A stretch of DNA of 64,000 bases from Sabellastarte sp. h YS-2021 (lineage: Eukaryota > Annelida > Polychaeta > Sabellida > Sabellidae): positions 160,689,609-160,753,608 of the forward strand of contig OZ024929.1 of the NCBI GenBank assembly GCA_964017235.1, given 5' to 3'. A program made the position numbers and the translations under genes. Positions 35,133 to 47,080 of this stretch are shown one piece after another. Positions within the stretch are counted from its first letter, which is position 1; each line of letters begins with the position of its first letter. The notes under the pieces were generated by a model. It was given only the letters and a program-made list of their open reading frames with translations. It searched no databases and had not been told where the DNA came from.

Positions 35133-35815
35133 CGCGATTTTTATCGTACGTTTCAGGAACCTGTAAAAGGAAAAAAAAAAATTAACCTCACACACATAGA
35201 CCTACTGCATTGTTTAGCCCAAATTGTCTGTATGCATATATCTTTTGGTACAGGCAGTCCCCCAAAAAGTTACTGGGATTTAAATAGTTTTCTTAATTCT
35301 TAATTATTGAAATGATCGCCAACTGAACAGATAAAAATCTTTCTTTTTTACCAAATACAATACCAACATCCAATTATTTGAAATGTGCTAGGTTATTCTA
35401 AAAGTTCAGATCATTCAGTGTATGAATTATCGAAAATCCCCACTTAAACGTAGGTGTCATTATGATGCAATATAAATAAAAATCGTCGGAGAAAATTCCC
35501 TGAAGATTACGCCCACACAGATATTTGTACGTATCTTTCGCAACCTTTGCTATGATTTTATAAACATGGACTTATCCTCAATCAAGACTGTATTTAAAAC
35601 TTGACATGTATGTTTTGGTCTTAATTTAATGAACTGACCACAAAATGGCAGACGAATATTTTCCACGGGGGGATTTTCTGTAATTTACATATTTGGGGAT
35701 CAATTGATCGAAGTCGTGACTCAACAGAAGACAAGTAAATGTTCTAAATAAGAGACAGATATAATATAAGATAAACCAGGGGTTTAATTCACAGAAAAGC
35801 AGACGTATAGGGGGA
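35133..35815. other. AT-rich DNA, nothing recognised
   Basis: No coding, repeat partner in this window or structural signal was found. Confidence 0.35.
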
Positions 35816-35972
35816 ATACGGCAGAGGAAATAGTTTCAACACCATGAGCTAAAAATTAGTGAAACAGTACAAAGATCGGGATACTTTCAGAGCAGTGTCA
35901 GTTGTAAAAAGCTCCAAATAATGTTTCAACAGAGAAAATAACATCTAATTAGAGAAAATGTATGTAAAGATA

Positions 35973-36819
35973 GAATAGAATAGAATAGAAACATTTATAT
36001 AGCGCAAAATTGATGCAACATCCTCTAATGCGCTTGAAATCAAAAAGGGAAAGTCGAGGGACGTTCGAGGTCATGATCCAAGGTTAGCGCCCGCCAGGGA
36101 GATGTACTATGGTGGAGGATATGCTAATCTAAACAAGTAGGTCTTTAGCTGGCTACGGAAACCTGTTATTGTTTGTTGTGATCGTACTGATTGTGGGAGT
36201 CTGTTCCATTCTATGGGGGAAGCCACTACAAAACCTCTCCTACCGATGGCCTTTTTGTGAGAGGCTGAGGAAAGAGAAAGACGATTTCCACGTGTTAGAC
36301 AACTGGTTTTGATCAAGGATGATAGGTATATGGGTTGAGAGAAATTTATAGCCTTGAAAGTAATTAGATTGTACTTAAACAATATACGGTAAGTGATAGG
36401 AAGCCAGTGTAGTTTTTGAAGAAAAGGAGTGACATGGCTAGTTCTATCAAGTCTAAAAACAATTCTACAAAGGGCATTTTGTATCTTTTGGAGTTTAGCA
36501 ACATTGTACTTACTGATGCCATAAAGTAGGGAATTGCAGTAGTCAAGTTGACTACTGATCATTGAGTTTGCAAGCAAGGCTGCAGTTTCCACACTGAGGA
36601 ATTTACGAATACGTCTTAGGTCCTTAAGGTGGTAGTAGCAGGCTCGACACATATTAGTTATGTGGTTGGAAAAGGTGTTTCCAGAGTCAAAAATTACACC
36701 CAGGTTCTTGACTGTATCAGTAGGGGAAATAGAATTTCCGAGAAGTTGAGTAGGGAATTTATTAATGAGGGACTCTCTGGCTTGTCTATCACCTATTATA
36801 ATTCTATTCTATTCTATTC
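35973..36819 (-). mobile_element. CR1/L2-like LINE, 5'-truncated, with 8-bp TSD
   Basis: An intact run of 181 codons (36652-36107, minus) covers the C-terminal RT region: RACYYHLKDLRRIRKFLSVE, DYCNSLLYG, LQKLHWLPITYR and a closing FRSQLKTYLF. The flanking TAAAGATA at 35965-35972 and 36820-36827 is the target-site duplication. The 3' tail ends in TTCTA units, and complementary units occur at the truncated 5' end. It is younger than the copy at 34081, judging by its open frame. Confidence 0.82.
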
Positions 36820-36921
36820 TAAAGATAAAAGTATTAAAACAAAACAATTCAACAGCAAGATGACAGCATTAATCAGTAAACTAAAAATTATGAAGCTGTA
36901 AAATTTATTATTTGGAGAACT

Positions 36922-37598
36922 GGGGCCGGATTCACAAAAAGTCTCAAGTCTCAAATCTGAGATTTTGGTCTCAAATCTAAGATTTTTCTTAGATTTTTCT
37001 CAGATTTGAGACCTTTTGCTCAGCTGAGATTCACAAAAGATCTCAGGCTAAGATTTTTCTCAGATTTGGTCTCAAAGCTGAGACTGCCTAGGGGGTGACT
37101 TAAGTTTTCATAAAATAGAGTATATGTAATAAAAAGTCACAAAACAAAATGAAAATAGTGAAGTATGACATATTATTTAACTTGTAACACAAAATATGAA
37201 TATATATTAAGAGTTTGTACAAAAACAACAGTAAACATTTACATTACAAATTTACATGAGTGGCTTGTTTTGCTGTTATGATCAGTTCTTTTGAATGTCA
37301 GTACAAATTATAGTAAAAAGACAATGTTTCGCTTGATTGAAAATATTCCAAAATGTGAGTATATATGGCAGAGTGGTAAAATATAAATGTGTATACTTTT
37401 CACTAATCTCAACAAAATGCTACATCAGTTTTGATTGGTATAGACAAAAAAAACTTGGCTGAGATTTTGGTCTCAGCTGAGATTCCTTTCGTGAATCTCA
37501 ACTTAAGCAGAATCTCAGCTGAGACAAAAATATCAGATTTGAGAAAAATCTCAGCTGAGATTTTGTTAAGACTTGAAACATTTCGTGAATCCGGCCCC
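36922..37598. mobile_element. 677-bp MITE with 30-bp TIRs
   Basis: The ends match 27 of 30 bases as inverted repeats, beginning GGGGCCGGATTCAC. Both subterminal regions are packed with CTCAGCTGAG and TCAAATCTGAGA motifs, as for transposase binding. There is no coding. Similar termini occur in ISL2EU/PHIS-type DNA transposons, as recalled and not verified. Confidence 0.8.
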
Positions 37599-37650
37599 AG
37601 CTGTCAATGGAAATTGCACAATTATGTAAAAGTGTATATAATAATCAGTT

Positions 37651-38140
37651 TCAGCAGTCCATATATCTTTGTCATGAGAGAAAGATGTCTCAAATATGGC
37701 AGGTGAATACACTTTGGTAGAGCCAAAGTTAAAGGTCACACCAAGATGCACACCTACAACCCCTAGCCAGGTCTCTACCAAGTGTCAACCTTCTACACCT
37801 TATGGAATCCAAAAAAATAGCCCCGACAAGATTTTGAAACTCATAGTCACTATGACAAGGTCAAAGGTCAAATCAGTGTCACACCATGACGTTGAACACC
37901 TAAAACACCCAACCAATGTCCCTGCCAAATATCAACTTCCTACACCTTACGGTTTCTAAGATATAACCCAGACAAGATTTTATAGGTCAAGGTCACTATG
38001 GCCAGGTCAAAGGTCAAATCAAGGTGGCACCATGACATCCTAACCAGTGTCCCTACCAAGTATCAACTTCCTACACCTAACGGTTTCTGAGATATAGCCT
38101 GGACAACCTTTTTTCCACCGCCCACCCAAACAAGTAAGTA
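37651..38140. repeat. Short tandem array, about 135-145-bp unit, three copies
   Basis: The units share CTACCAAGTATCAACTTC, CTACACCTTACGG, and AAGGTCACTATG with AGGTCAAAGGTCAAATCA. The repeated marker lies near 37776, 37921 and 38054. Confidence 0.7.
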
Positions 38141-39527
38141 GATCAACATTGACAGAATTGTGGCAATTATGTTCAGTCAATGACAATAATGTCATATGAA
38201 TTGAGGTTGTATTTTAGTGGTTTTATGGTAATATTTTAACCTTGTTTATGGTCAACTGGTTAATGTGTTGATGACCACTGTTCTTGGTACAGTTTATGAC
38301 ACGAGTGATTTATAATGTGAAGGTTATGGGGAAATTGGGTGACCTAATGAATATTCATGATGTACTGGCTGGTGTGTGGCCTGAATAGTTTATGGGAGGT
38401 CTATAAATGATGGTGTTGCTTTGAAGTAAAGTTATTCTAGTCAGACATGTGGTGAAGATTTAGGCTGGACTCTTCCCCATGTCTTTACTAGTTTTTTGTT
38501 TTAACTGTGGATTTTATTGGGAACGAAAGTGTGAAGAACTTTGCAGGCAAGGTTACCCAGAGCTACGAATCGCTGTCATAGTTGGGCTAGTAGTTGTTGT
38601 GCGACTGTGTGAGCATTATTCGGACAAGGTTGTAGAGTTCTTTTCTCTCTTCTCCCATAGTCTCTGGTTAATTTGAGGGTGCCTCATCACCATATTTTTT
38701 TTAGGGATTTTTAGTAATTATGCGAACCTTGCCACTGCGACTAGCTAAACAGAAGGCGTTTTGTACGAAGTGTGACGAAACTCATGACAAGCCAGAGGGA
38801 TGGCAGTGTCTCCAATGTGCTACAACTGTAGATACCATGGGGGACTCCGAGACGTCTTCTATTTCTTCCCTTCCATTAGGGCAGCAGTGTCAGGACCAAG
38901 CTAGTACTCAAAAATTGTTTCTGATGATAGTCCAGATAAACTTGATATTATTTTGAAACATAGATAGATTTGGAAACATACATGAAACAAGACTTGATGA
39001 TGAACTTAAGGAAGTGAAAAAAGATAGGCATGAAATTCTTAAGGCTTACTCTTCAAAAGATAACCCTAATACCTCACTTCCTTCACCTCCTCGCCTTGGT
39101 TATAGGCCCCCTAGTCAGAATTCCTGTCCTTTGCCATGTCTTTAGACTTCAGATGATGAACTGGAAGGTGTTGGTCAACAGTGTGTACGACATCAGTGTG
39201 AAACACAGAACGCAGACAACTAGGTCATTCCTTCTATGAACCTTTTGAGATATAATGGACAACTACGATGAAACGTGGACACTAGGATGCAGCAATGGGA
39301 TGAGCAGCAGAGACAAGACATTTAAGGTAAACAAGGCCAAAAGTTGTTTTGGTCCCCTAGCGCAAGAGCAAAGCCATGAGAGACACAAGTAGTGCACTAG
39401 AATTTACAAAAGTCTCGTGACACAAAGAAATTCCAACTTAGATACATCCCACAGGTGGTCCCCAACTGAGACGGTCACCCATCCAGGTACTAACATAGCC
39501 CATTCCCGCTTAACTTCAGTGAGCAGA

Positions 39528-39758
39528 TTTGTTTATTTGGGGTTTAACGTCGCTTTCAACACTGTACAGGTCATATCACGACGGGTAGTTGGAAGGGCAG
39601 AGGAAACCAGTACATAGAGTTCGCTAGGGTTGTGTACTGTAAACTGCCGACCAACGGCAAGCAACTACCAGCTTTCCCACTTACGGCCATGACGGGGATC
39701 GATCCCCGGCCGCAGAGGTGGGAGGCGAGAGTGTTACCACTCTACCACCGTGGCCCCT
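39528..39758 (-). mobile_element. tRNA-derived SINE, family 1, with 14-bp TSD
   Basis: Read on the minus strand it has a tRNA-like head with A-box (TGGTAGAGTGG) and B-box (GGGATCGATCCCC), a conserved body, and a tail GTTAAACCCCAAATAAAC. It is flanked by a perfect CTTCAGTGAGCAGA at 39514-39527 and 39759-39772. Confidence 0.88.
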
Positions 39759-39822
39759 CTTCAGTGAGCAGAGAAACAGTCATCACTCTGTGCCACAATT
39801 CATGAAAGTCTGATGCAAGAAG

Positions 39823-40030
39823 GACATATGTATGGAAATAATGCAAAAGGACATGTGTCCTTTTAGCTATTGGAGAGCAAGAGGTAAATTCAGAATGCAC
39901 AGGTGTTGTAAATGTCATCAATGTCTGGAGACAAAAGGACATATGTATGGGCAAAAGCTGAAAGGTCATGTGTCCTTTTAGCTATTGGAGAATAAGAGAG
40001 GTAAATTCAGAATACAGAGGTAAATTTCAT
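39823..40030. repeat. Two-copy direct repeat of about 115 bp
   Basis: Both copies contain AGGACATATGTATGG, the small hairpin AAAGGACATGTGTCCTTTT and AGCTATTGGAGA. They start at about 39825 and 39938. Confidence 0.6.
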
Positions 40031-41713
40031 CAAAGTCCGGAGACACTAAAAACAAAGTGATCTGTAGAAGCGCGAGCGCTTTCAAGGCTCGTGCTTAAAA
40101 ACTGAAGTCTGGGTTACATAGGCATCAGGAAACTCAAGTGTTAGTAAATGTTAATTGGCCACATGAATTTTACTTTATACAAGGTAGATCTTGTCCAGCA
40201 TATGATGATTTGTCACAAATGCAGTTCACCCAGGGATTTACAGGTTGTGTGCTTGAAGAAGCTGATGGAACTATTAGGCAAAACATGCTGGAGTATTTTC
40301 AACAACTTAATCAGGATGCACAAGAAACCAATTGGTTTTCTGCTAAATCTGCTCACAAGGTCTTGTTAATTGAAATGGAAAGGGGAAAAATTTCTTGGAA
40401 AGATGCAAGATTGGTTAATCAAATGAGAGCTAGATATACTCAAAGAACTATTTATTTTAAATGTTGAAGTACCTGATTCGTTGGATAGTTCATGTAGTAA
40501 AAATATACCATTTTCGTTGGTAGAAAACGAAGCAAATACTTTGAGTGTTTCTAATGACACTGAATATAATATGAATCATGTGGACCAGACTGGGAGGTTA
40601 CAAAATGCTTGTCCTATATTGTGAGCTGCTCACTTCGGCTTCACGAAACTGGGTTTGTTGTCTCGTTATAGACTGGCTGATTTTTCCCACAAACTTCCCA
40701 CCTCTTCTTTTGTGTAATGGACATTACAAGCTCATGATACTGTTTAAAAAAACGGGTCTCAAATTTTAAAGGAGTGTGTATTGAAGTAAATATTAGCTTG
40801 GAAGTCTGGCACTGCATTCTCAAAGAATACCATGATCCACAACTCTTTGATTATTTAAGCTTCGGTTTCCCTCTCAGTGTTAATTATGACACGTTTTGTC
40901 ATAATTCTGAGATTGCTAACCATGCTTCTGCAACAAATTTTCCTCAAGACGTGGGTATTTACATTCGAACTGAGTTGCAACACAATGCCCTTGCAGGGCT
41001 GTTTGAAACTATGCCATTCAAACCATTTCATTGTTCCCCATTGCTATCTCATCCTAAAGAAGGTGACGTTTGAAGAACCACAGTAAATTTGTCATATCCT
41101 GAAGGTAATTCTGTGAACAGTTACTTATTGAAAGATGAATATGATTGCTACAAGTTTCAGTTATCATATCCTTCGGTTGATGATATTGGTAATCATATAG
41201 GTAATTCGAATGACAATTTGCTGTTACACAAATTGGATATAAGTCGTGCATTCAGGAATTTGTGCATTGATCCACTGGGCGACCTCATTCGTCATGAAAA
41301 GGCAAAACAAAACTTAACTGTGTACCTTTATATTGATGATATAATTGGGATTTAAAATACTGCACAAGCTGCTGCTGCATTTCAAACTTTGCAAATTCTT
41401 ATTAACAGCTTAGGTCTGCCCATAAACCCGAAAAAACTAGTGGCTCCGACTTCTTCAATGATTTGCATGGGGATATTAGTTGATATTGAAGCAGGTTTGC
41501 TACAAAGCCCTGATAAAAAACTCGAAGAAATTAAAGATTTGTGCTTGGAGTGGTCCTGTAAAACATTTGCCAGTAAACGACAATTGCAGTCACTATTAGG
41601 CAAACATTTTTATACAGTCATTCATCGTTGTGTTCACCCAGCACATTTGTTTGTTAATTGTATGCTGTCACTGTTGAGAAGTTCCTCGGAGAGGTTCGTT
41701 CCTTTGGACAATC

Positions 41714-41849
41714 GGCCTAGTGGTTAGCAAGTTTGGCATCTAATCATAGGCTGTCACCTCTGTGGGTTCGAGTCCCACAAGTGGCAATTCTGAGGACCTG
41801 TCCCAATATGACCCTGGCTGTTGAATGGGACGTAAAACCCCAACTTTAA
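41714..41849 (+). mobile_element. tRNA-derived SINE, family 2, with 12-bp TSD
   Basis: It has a tRNA-like head (GGCCTAGTGGTTAGCAAG) and a perfect B-box arm (GTGGGTTCGAGTCCCAC). Its body and ACGTAAAACCCCAACTTT tail match the copy at 34973. CTTTGGACAATC at 41702-41713 and 41850-41861 flanks it. It sits within the type B retroelement. Confidence 0.87.
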
Positions 41850-42143
41850 CTTTGGACAATCAATTTCAGCAGGACATACCATGGTTTAACTGTTTCTTAG
41901 AGAAATTCTACGGGGTTTTGATGATACACAAACACGCTCAACTACTTATTCATGAGCATGTCGATGCTTCTTTAACTGGCATTGGTGCGATTTGGGATGA
42001 GCATGTTTATGCAGACACTTATCCACCATATTATTTTGTTGACAAATCCATTGTACATTTGGAAATGTGCAATATATTGATCCATCTACCACAATAGATT
42101 TGTTGCGTTATTTTCACTAATACTACGCCAGTAACATAACAAG

Positions 42144-44881
42144 GTCACTGCTGCAGCGGTTATCTCCCGCCTGAGAATCAGTAATAATGGAGAACTAAGG
42201 AGACATAAGATAACCCCACTTGACATTGAAGAAGGGGTCAAAGGTAAAAGTCAGCAATTAGAAAATAGTTTCAGGCCTTAACTTCGTATAAGTCGTTTTC
42301 ACTTTTGGAACCCCTAGTAGCAATGATAAGGGATATAAGGTCTTTTTAATAGGATAATCCAATTTCACATGTAATATGACAGCCATTTTGTTTTTGAAAC
42401 TAGCCCAAGATTTTGTATGAGTTGGTTTCACATCGCAGTTATAAGCACTTTTAAGTTTGGCTATCCTCGTCTGACCTTGAACAAGGGGCCCAAGGTCAAA
42501 TCTGACCAAACCAAAAGATTCCCAGCTCATGATTTCCAATAGGTTGGTTTATCATCCCAAACCTCTAGGACCAATAATAAGCGAGTTATAAGCACTTTTA
42601 CCTTTGGCTATCCTCGTTTGACCTTGAAGGAGGGGCCCAAGGTCAATTCCCACCACACCAAAAGATTTCCTGCGCATGATTTCCTAGTTGTTGGTTTACC
42701 ATCCCAAACCTCAAGGACCAATAATAAGCGAGTTGTAAGTACTTTTAAATTTGGCTATCCTCATTTGACCTTGAAGGAGGGGTTCAAGGTCAAATCCGAC
42801 CACACCAAAAGATTCCCTGCCCATGATTTCCAATAGGTTGGTTTACCATCCCAAACCTCTAGCACCAATAATAAGCAAGTTATAAGCACTTTTAACCTTG
42901 GCTATCCTCGTTTGACCTTGAAGGAGGGGCCCAAGGTCAAATCCAACCACACCAAAAAATTCCCAGCCCATGATTTCCTATAGGTTGGTATAAGCACTTT
43001 TAACTTGGGCTATCCTTGGTTGGCCTTGAACGAGGGGCCCAAGGTCTGACCAAACCAAAAGATTCCCAGCTCATGATTTCCTATAGGTTGGTTTATCATC
43101 CCAAACCTCTAGGACCAATAATAAGCGAGTTATAAGCACTTTTAAGTTTGGCTATCCTCGTTTGACCTTAAAGGAGGGGCCCAAGGTCAAATCTGTCCAC
43201 ACCAGAAGATTCTCAGCCTATGATTTCCTATATGTTGGTTTACCATCCCAAACCTCTAGGACCAATAATAAGCGAGTTATAAGCACTTTTAAGTTTGGCT
43301 ATCCTTGTTTGACCTTGAACGAGGGGCCCAAGGTCTGACCAAACCAAAAGATTCCCAGCTCATGATTTCCTATAGGTTGGTTTATCATCCCCAACCTCTA
43401 GGATCAATAATAAGCCAGTTATAAGCACTTTTAACTTTGGCTATCCTTGGTTGACCTTGAACAAGGGGCCCAAGGTCAAATTTGACCAAACCAAAAGATT
43501 CCCAGCTCATGATTTCCTATAGGTTGGTTTATCATCCCAAACCTCTAGGACCAATAATAAGCGAGTTATAAGCACTTTTAAGTTTGGCTATCCTCGTTTG
43601 ACCTTGAAGGAGGGGTCCAAGGTCAAATCTGACAACATCAGAAGATTCGCAGCACATGATTTCCTATAGGTTGGTGTCACATTGCAAACCTCTAGGACCA
43701 ATTATAAGGGAGATATAGGCACTTTTAAAGTCCAATATGTGGGTTACTTCGGCACTCTATGGATGACCTTGAATTAAGAGCTTCAAAGTCAAATCTGTGC
43801 AAGGTTGTAGAGGACATGTATATCTGTTATACATATCACCTATGAAGAGATTCAACCTTCTACCCATGAGAAACAGCCAGTAGAAAACTGTATATTATTT
43901 TCAAAGAAATGCCCACGGCGGCCATCTTGTTTTTCAGAATGAGGCTATTTTTAGTCTCAGAGAAGCTGACCCCCCAATGAAGATATCCTGCAAATTTGGT
44001 GACCCTAGCTGGTGTAGTTTTCCTCTTGGAGCATTAACGCTGAAAATCTCTCTACGCATGGCGGCGGCGTAGCGAACGCTAAACCAAAGTATCCAATTAC
44101 TATCAGGCTAACTTTCCTAGTCATATATATATTTTGCGCATATTTGATGAACCTAGCTGTATATTTTTTAGAGCATCTTAATGATTTTTAAGTAATTGGC
44201 TATTGTGACCATTTTGTTTTTCAAAATAAGGCCAAAACTTTTAGAACTTTTGATGGTCTTTTGATGGTCTGGCTTTATATTCTGAAGCCATAGTACCAAT
44301 AATAAGGGAGAAATAAGGATGTTTTAGTGTGATGACCTCATTTAACCTTGAAGCAGGGGTTAAAGGTCAAATTCAACACCTGGAAAAGATTCCCAGGCCA
44401 TGACTTCCTACAAGTTGTTTTCACATTCCAAACCTCTAGGAGCAATATTTGGGGAGATACAAGGCCTTTTTAATAGGAAAACCCTGTTTGACATTAAACA
44501 TGTGATATGGCGGCCATTTTGTTTTTTGAACTATGCCAAAATTACTATCAGGCTAGCTTTTCTAGCCAAATAGCTTTTGTGCAAATTTGATGAAGCTAGC
44601 TGGAATATTTAAAGATTTAGAGCACCTTTACGATTTTCAAACAATTAGCTATGGCGGCCATTTTGTTTTTCTAAATGAGGCTAAAATTTTGCAGAGACAG
44701 GTTTTCATAGCCATAAACTTTCCCTGCAAATTTGGTGAAGATATCTTTATAAATGAATGAGATATTAAGGTTTATGCTAAAACGTGACAAACTGACGGAC
44801 GGACGCACGCACGTACAGAAGGCATTTTATAATCTCCCGACCACAGCCTTTGGCCGCAGGTGGGAGATAATTACTTGTGAT
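42144..44881. mobile_element. Tandem-repeat element, copy 1 (Helentron-associated/pearl-like?)
   Basis: The left end starts TCACTGCTGCAGCGG followed by TTATCTCCCGCC. The right end has a hairpin (ATAATCTCCCG to GGGAGATAA) whose outer arm is complementary to the left-end TTATCTCCC. Between them are a 147-bp tandem core, a less regular part with GCGGCCATTTTGTTTTT phrases, and a short GACGGACGCACGCACG simple stretch. The layout of end, array, simple repeat and 3' hairpin fits non-autonomous Helentron-type elements described in bivalves. No protein is encoded. The class is inferred; the boundaries come from the empty site at 20118. Confidence 0.68.
42290..43770. repeat. 147-bp tandem core of copy 1
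   Basis: The marker GTTATAAGCACTTTTAA and variants recurs at 42438, 42585, 42732, 42879, 42988, 43129, 43275, 43418, 43565 and 43712. The spacing is 147 for intact units, with one short unit. Units include GACCTTGAAGGAGGGG and CCATCCCAAACCTCTAGGAC. Confidence 0.9.
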
Positions 44882-45002
44882 GTAAATTCACAGCTGAGCT
44901 ATGTTTTATATATCTTGTGTACTCAGATTTTTAGTAAAACTGTGTCACCTAGTAAGAGGCTTTGATAAAAATTAGCATCAGAGATGCCCATACCCCACAG
45001 CC

Positions 45003-45290
45003 TGGGGAAATAGTTTTCAACACCATAACATATAGAAGTAGTGAAACAGTACAAAGACCGGGATATTTTCAGTGCAATGTCACTTATATAAAGGTCCAAG
45101 TAAACTTTAAGTAGAGACAATAACATCTAAGAGAAATGTATGTAAAGATAAAGTACTAAAATAAGACAATTCAATAGCAAGATGACAGCATTAATCAGCA
45201 AACTAAAAATATGAAACTGTAAAATTTATTAATTGGAGAATAGCTGTCAGTGGAAATAGCATAATTATGTATAAGTGAATATAACTAGAA
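45003..45290. repeat. Duplicated segment B (uninterrupted)
   Basis: It matches the three pieces of segment A: GAAACAGTACAAAGA, ATGTATGTAAAGATA, AGATGACAGCATTAATCAG and GAGAATAGCTGTCA. It serves as the empty site for the LINE and MITE of segment A. Confidence 0.8.
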
Positions 45291-45592
45291 AAAGGTTTTT
45301 GCTAACAAAAATGAGCGGCCTGGATGGAGACTTGAGTTAATAAAACTGTAGTAGTTGTGGTATGAGACTTTAAGAAGAAAGTAACTTTATTGTGTTTTAT
45401 ATCTAATGGAAAGTTTATTATCTAAAAACTGTATCAGTTTCAGTATTAGACTGTAAGCAGAATGTGAGCTTTATTGTGTTTCGTAGAGTGGTATATTTTA
45501 TGAAAAGAATATATCATTTTTGTTGTAAATTTGCTATCGTAAATTTGTGATTGTAAATTTTTTCAAGGAGATATTTAATCCTAGATTTATAA

Positions 45593-46295
45593 TGATAAAG
45601 ATACACTGTAGTAAACTATAATTTGCTATAGATAGGGACATTCATATGTTGTATATCTTTGAGGCATTTTAAGCCTTTGAAAATTCATTCCTATTTAATA
45701 TTTTTATAAGATAAATATGCTCAAGGTAAAACAACTGTTTATGAGAAAGTGTTTTTTCCAGTCATCTTATCTTCTGAAAGAAGTCAAGTCTATACATTTG
45801 ACCAATTTACATAGTGTATGTGAATAAGTAGCTAGATCAACAACTCCTGCTGTTAAACAAAAGCTGAATTAATTAAAGCTTTTTTCCAAAAAGGAAAAGT
45901 CATATTCACACGTGGCTCCAGATAGATATCACACAAAAGCAAATACAGAGTTGGAGGAGACAAAAAAGAGAACAATAAAGATACACTGTAGTAAACTATA
46001 ATTTGCTATAGATAGGGACATTCATATGTTGTATATCTTTGAGGCATTTTAAGCCTTTGAAAATTCATTTCTATTTAATATTTTTATAAGATAAATATGC
46101 TTAAGATAAAACAACTGTTTATGAGAAAGTGTTTTTTCCAGTCATCTTACCTTCTGCAAGAAGTCAAGTCTATACATTTGACCAATTTACATAGTGTATG
46201 TGAATAAGTAGCTAGATCAACAACTCCTGCTGCTAAACAAAAGCTGAATTAATTAAAGCTTTTTTCCCAAAAAGGAAAAGTCATATCCACATGGG
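45593..46295. repeat. Direct duplication of about 320 bp, period 380
   Basis: The stretches 45593-45914 and 45974-46295 are almost identical, differing at only a handful of sites. They run from AAAGATACACTGTAGTAAAC to AAAAAGGAAAAGTCATAT. A 58-bp spacer lies between. No open frame is present. The high identity implies a recent event. Confidence 0.85.
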
Positions 46296-46599
46296 GGATT
46301 TTTTTAATGTGTCTAAAATATGGAATTTATATTATATAAACACTGATCAGCTGCAAAATATTAATAACCACATCACTGCATGTTAAATACCTGATTTTTT
46401 TCTTTGAAGATATCATAACTTAAAAGGAGGTTAGCCAGATAAGAGAAATTTTGTTTTAAGTGTTCATGTGGCAGGTGTGGTTTGAAAAGTCTCAAAATAA
46501 ATGAGGTGGGAGGAAAAACTATAGATTTATTATGTTAAGTTGGCCAAAGTCTCTTAAATACAGGAATATAAAATAAAAAGGTCATTAAAAGTCTTCCTT

Positions 46600-47080
46600 A
46601 AACTTAATCAATGTGTCAAGTTGAACTGATGTCATTGAAAAGTAAGTCCGTTGGGAGCCGAAAACCTTCATTTTTACTTCAAAATGGCCATGACTGTGCT
46701 TGTATTGGAACTCCAAAGTGGAAAGAAAATAAGAATGTCCCTATTTTCATCTTTAATAAGTGTGCGAACTTTAACAGAGGTCAGCTGAACAATACAATAG
46801 CTGGAGATTGAAAACTCCATCATTTCACTGCAAGGTGGCCATAACTTCATTCATATTGGGACTTTAAGGTGACCATAAAATAAGAATGTCCCTTTTGTCT
46901 TCCTTTATAAGTGCTTAAAGTTTAGCTCAGGTCAGTTGAACAATAAGATAGCTGGAAGCTGAAAACTTACTTTTTTCACTTTAAGGTGACCATAACTTCA
47001 TTCATATTGCGACTTTAAGGTGACCATAAACTGAGTGTGTCCCTTCAATATCAATATACGTTAGATATGGAAAAAAAAGG
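46600..47080. repeat. Tandem array, about 150-bp unit, three copies
   Basis: The units share AATCAATGTGTCAAGTT, GAACAATAAGATAGCTGG and TTTAAGGTGACCATAA. The same family recurs at 57320-58150, beyond the retroelement block. Confidence 0.75.

Larger units (their letters stand above)
35816..37650. repeat. Duplicated segment A, expanded by two insertions
   Basis: The pieces 35816-35972, 36820-36921 and 37599-37650 align in order with the uninterrupted segment at 45003-45290. The two gaps are a LINE (35973-36819) and a MITE (36922-37598). Confidence 0.8.
38700..42097 (+). mobile_element. Broken DIRS-order retroelement (type B)
   Basis: The element is a fossil. A cysteine-bearing N-terminal stretch near 38720 may be its first open frame (weak). 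From about 40.1 kb the order is: a pre-RT region, an RT with the YIDD-type motif near 41325-41345, a post-RT region (PINPKKLVAPTSSMICMGI), and a strand-rich RNase H-like region ending near 42.1 kb. The family is inferred from the RT type, which in invertebrates usually accompanies a tyrosine recombinase; no recombinase is seen here. It has many breaks and carries two SINE insertions. A minus-strand relative lies at 53640-54450. Confidence 0.65.
42082..44930. repeat. Second copy of the ~100-bp repeat, split by an insertion
   Basis: The left part 42082-42143 and right part 44882-44930 together match 20118-20216. The break corresponds to the position between CTAACAG and GTAAATTCAC in the intact copy. 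Confidence 0.75.
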
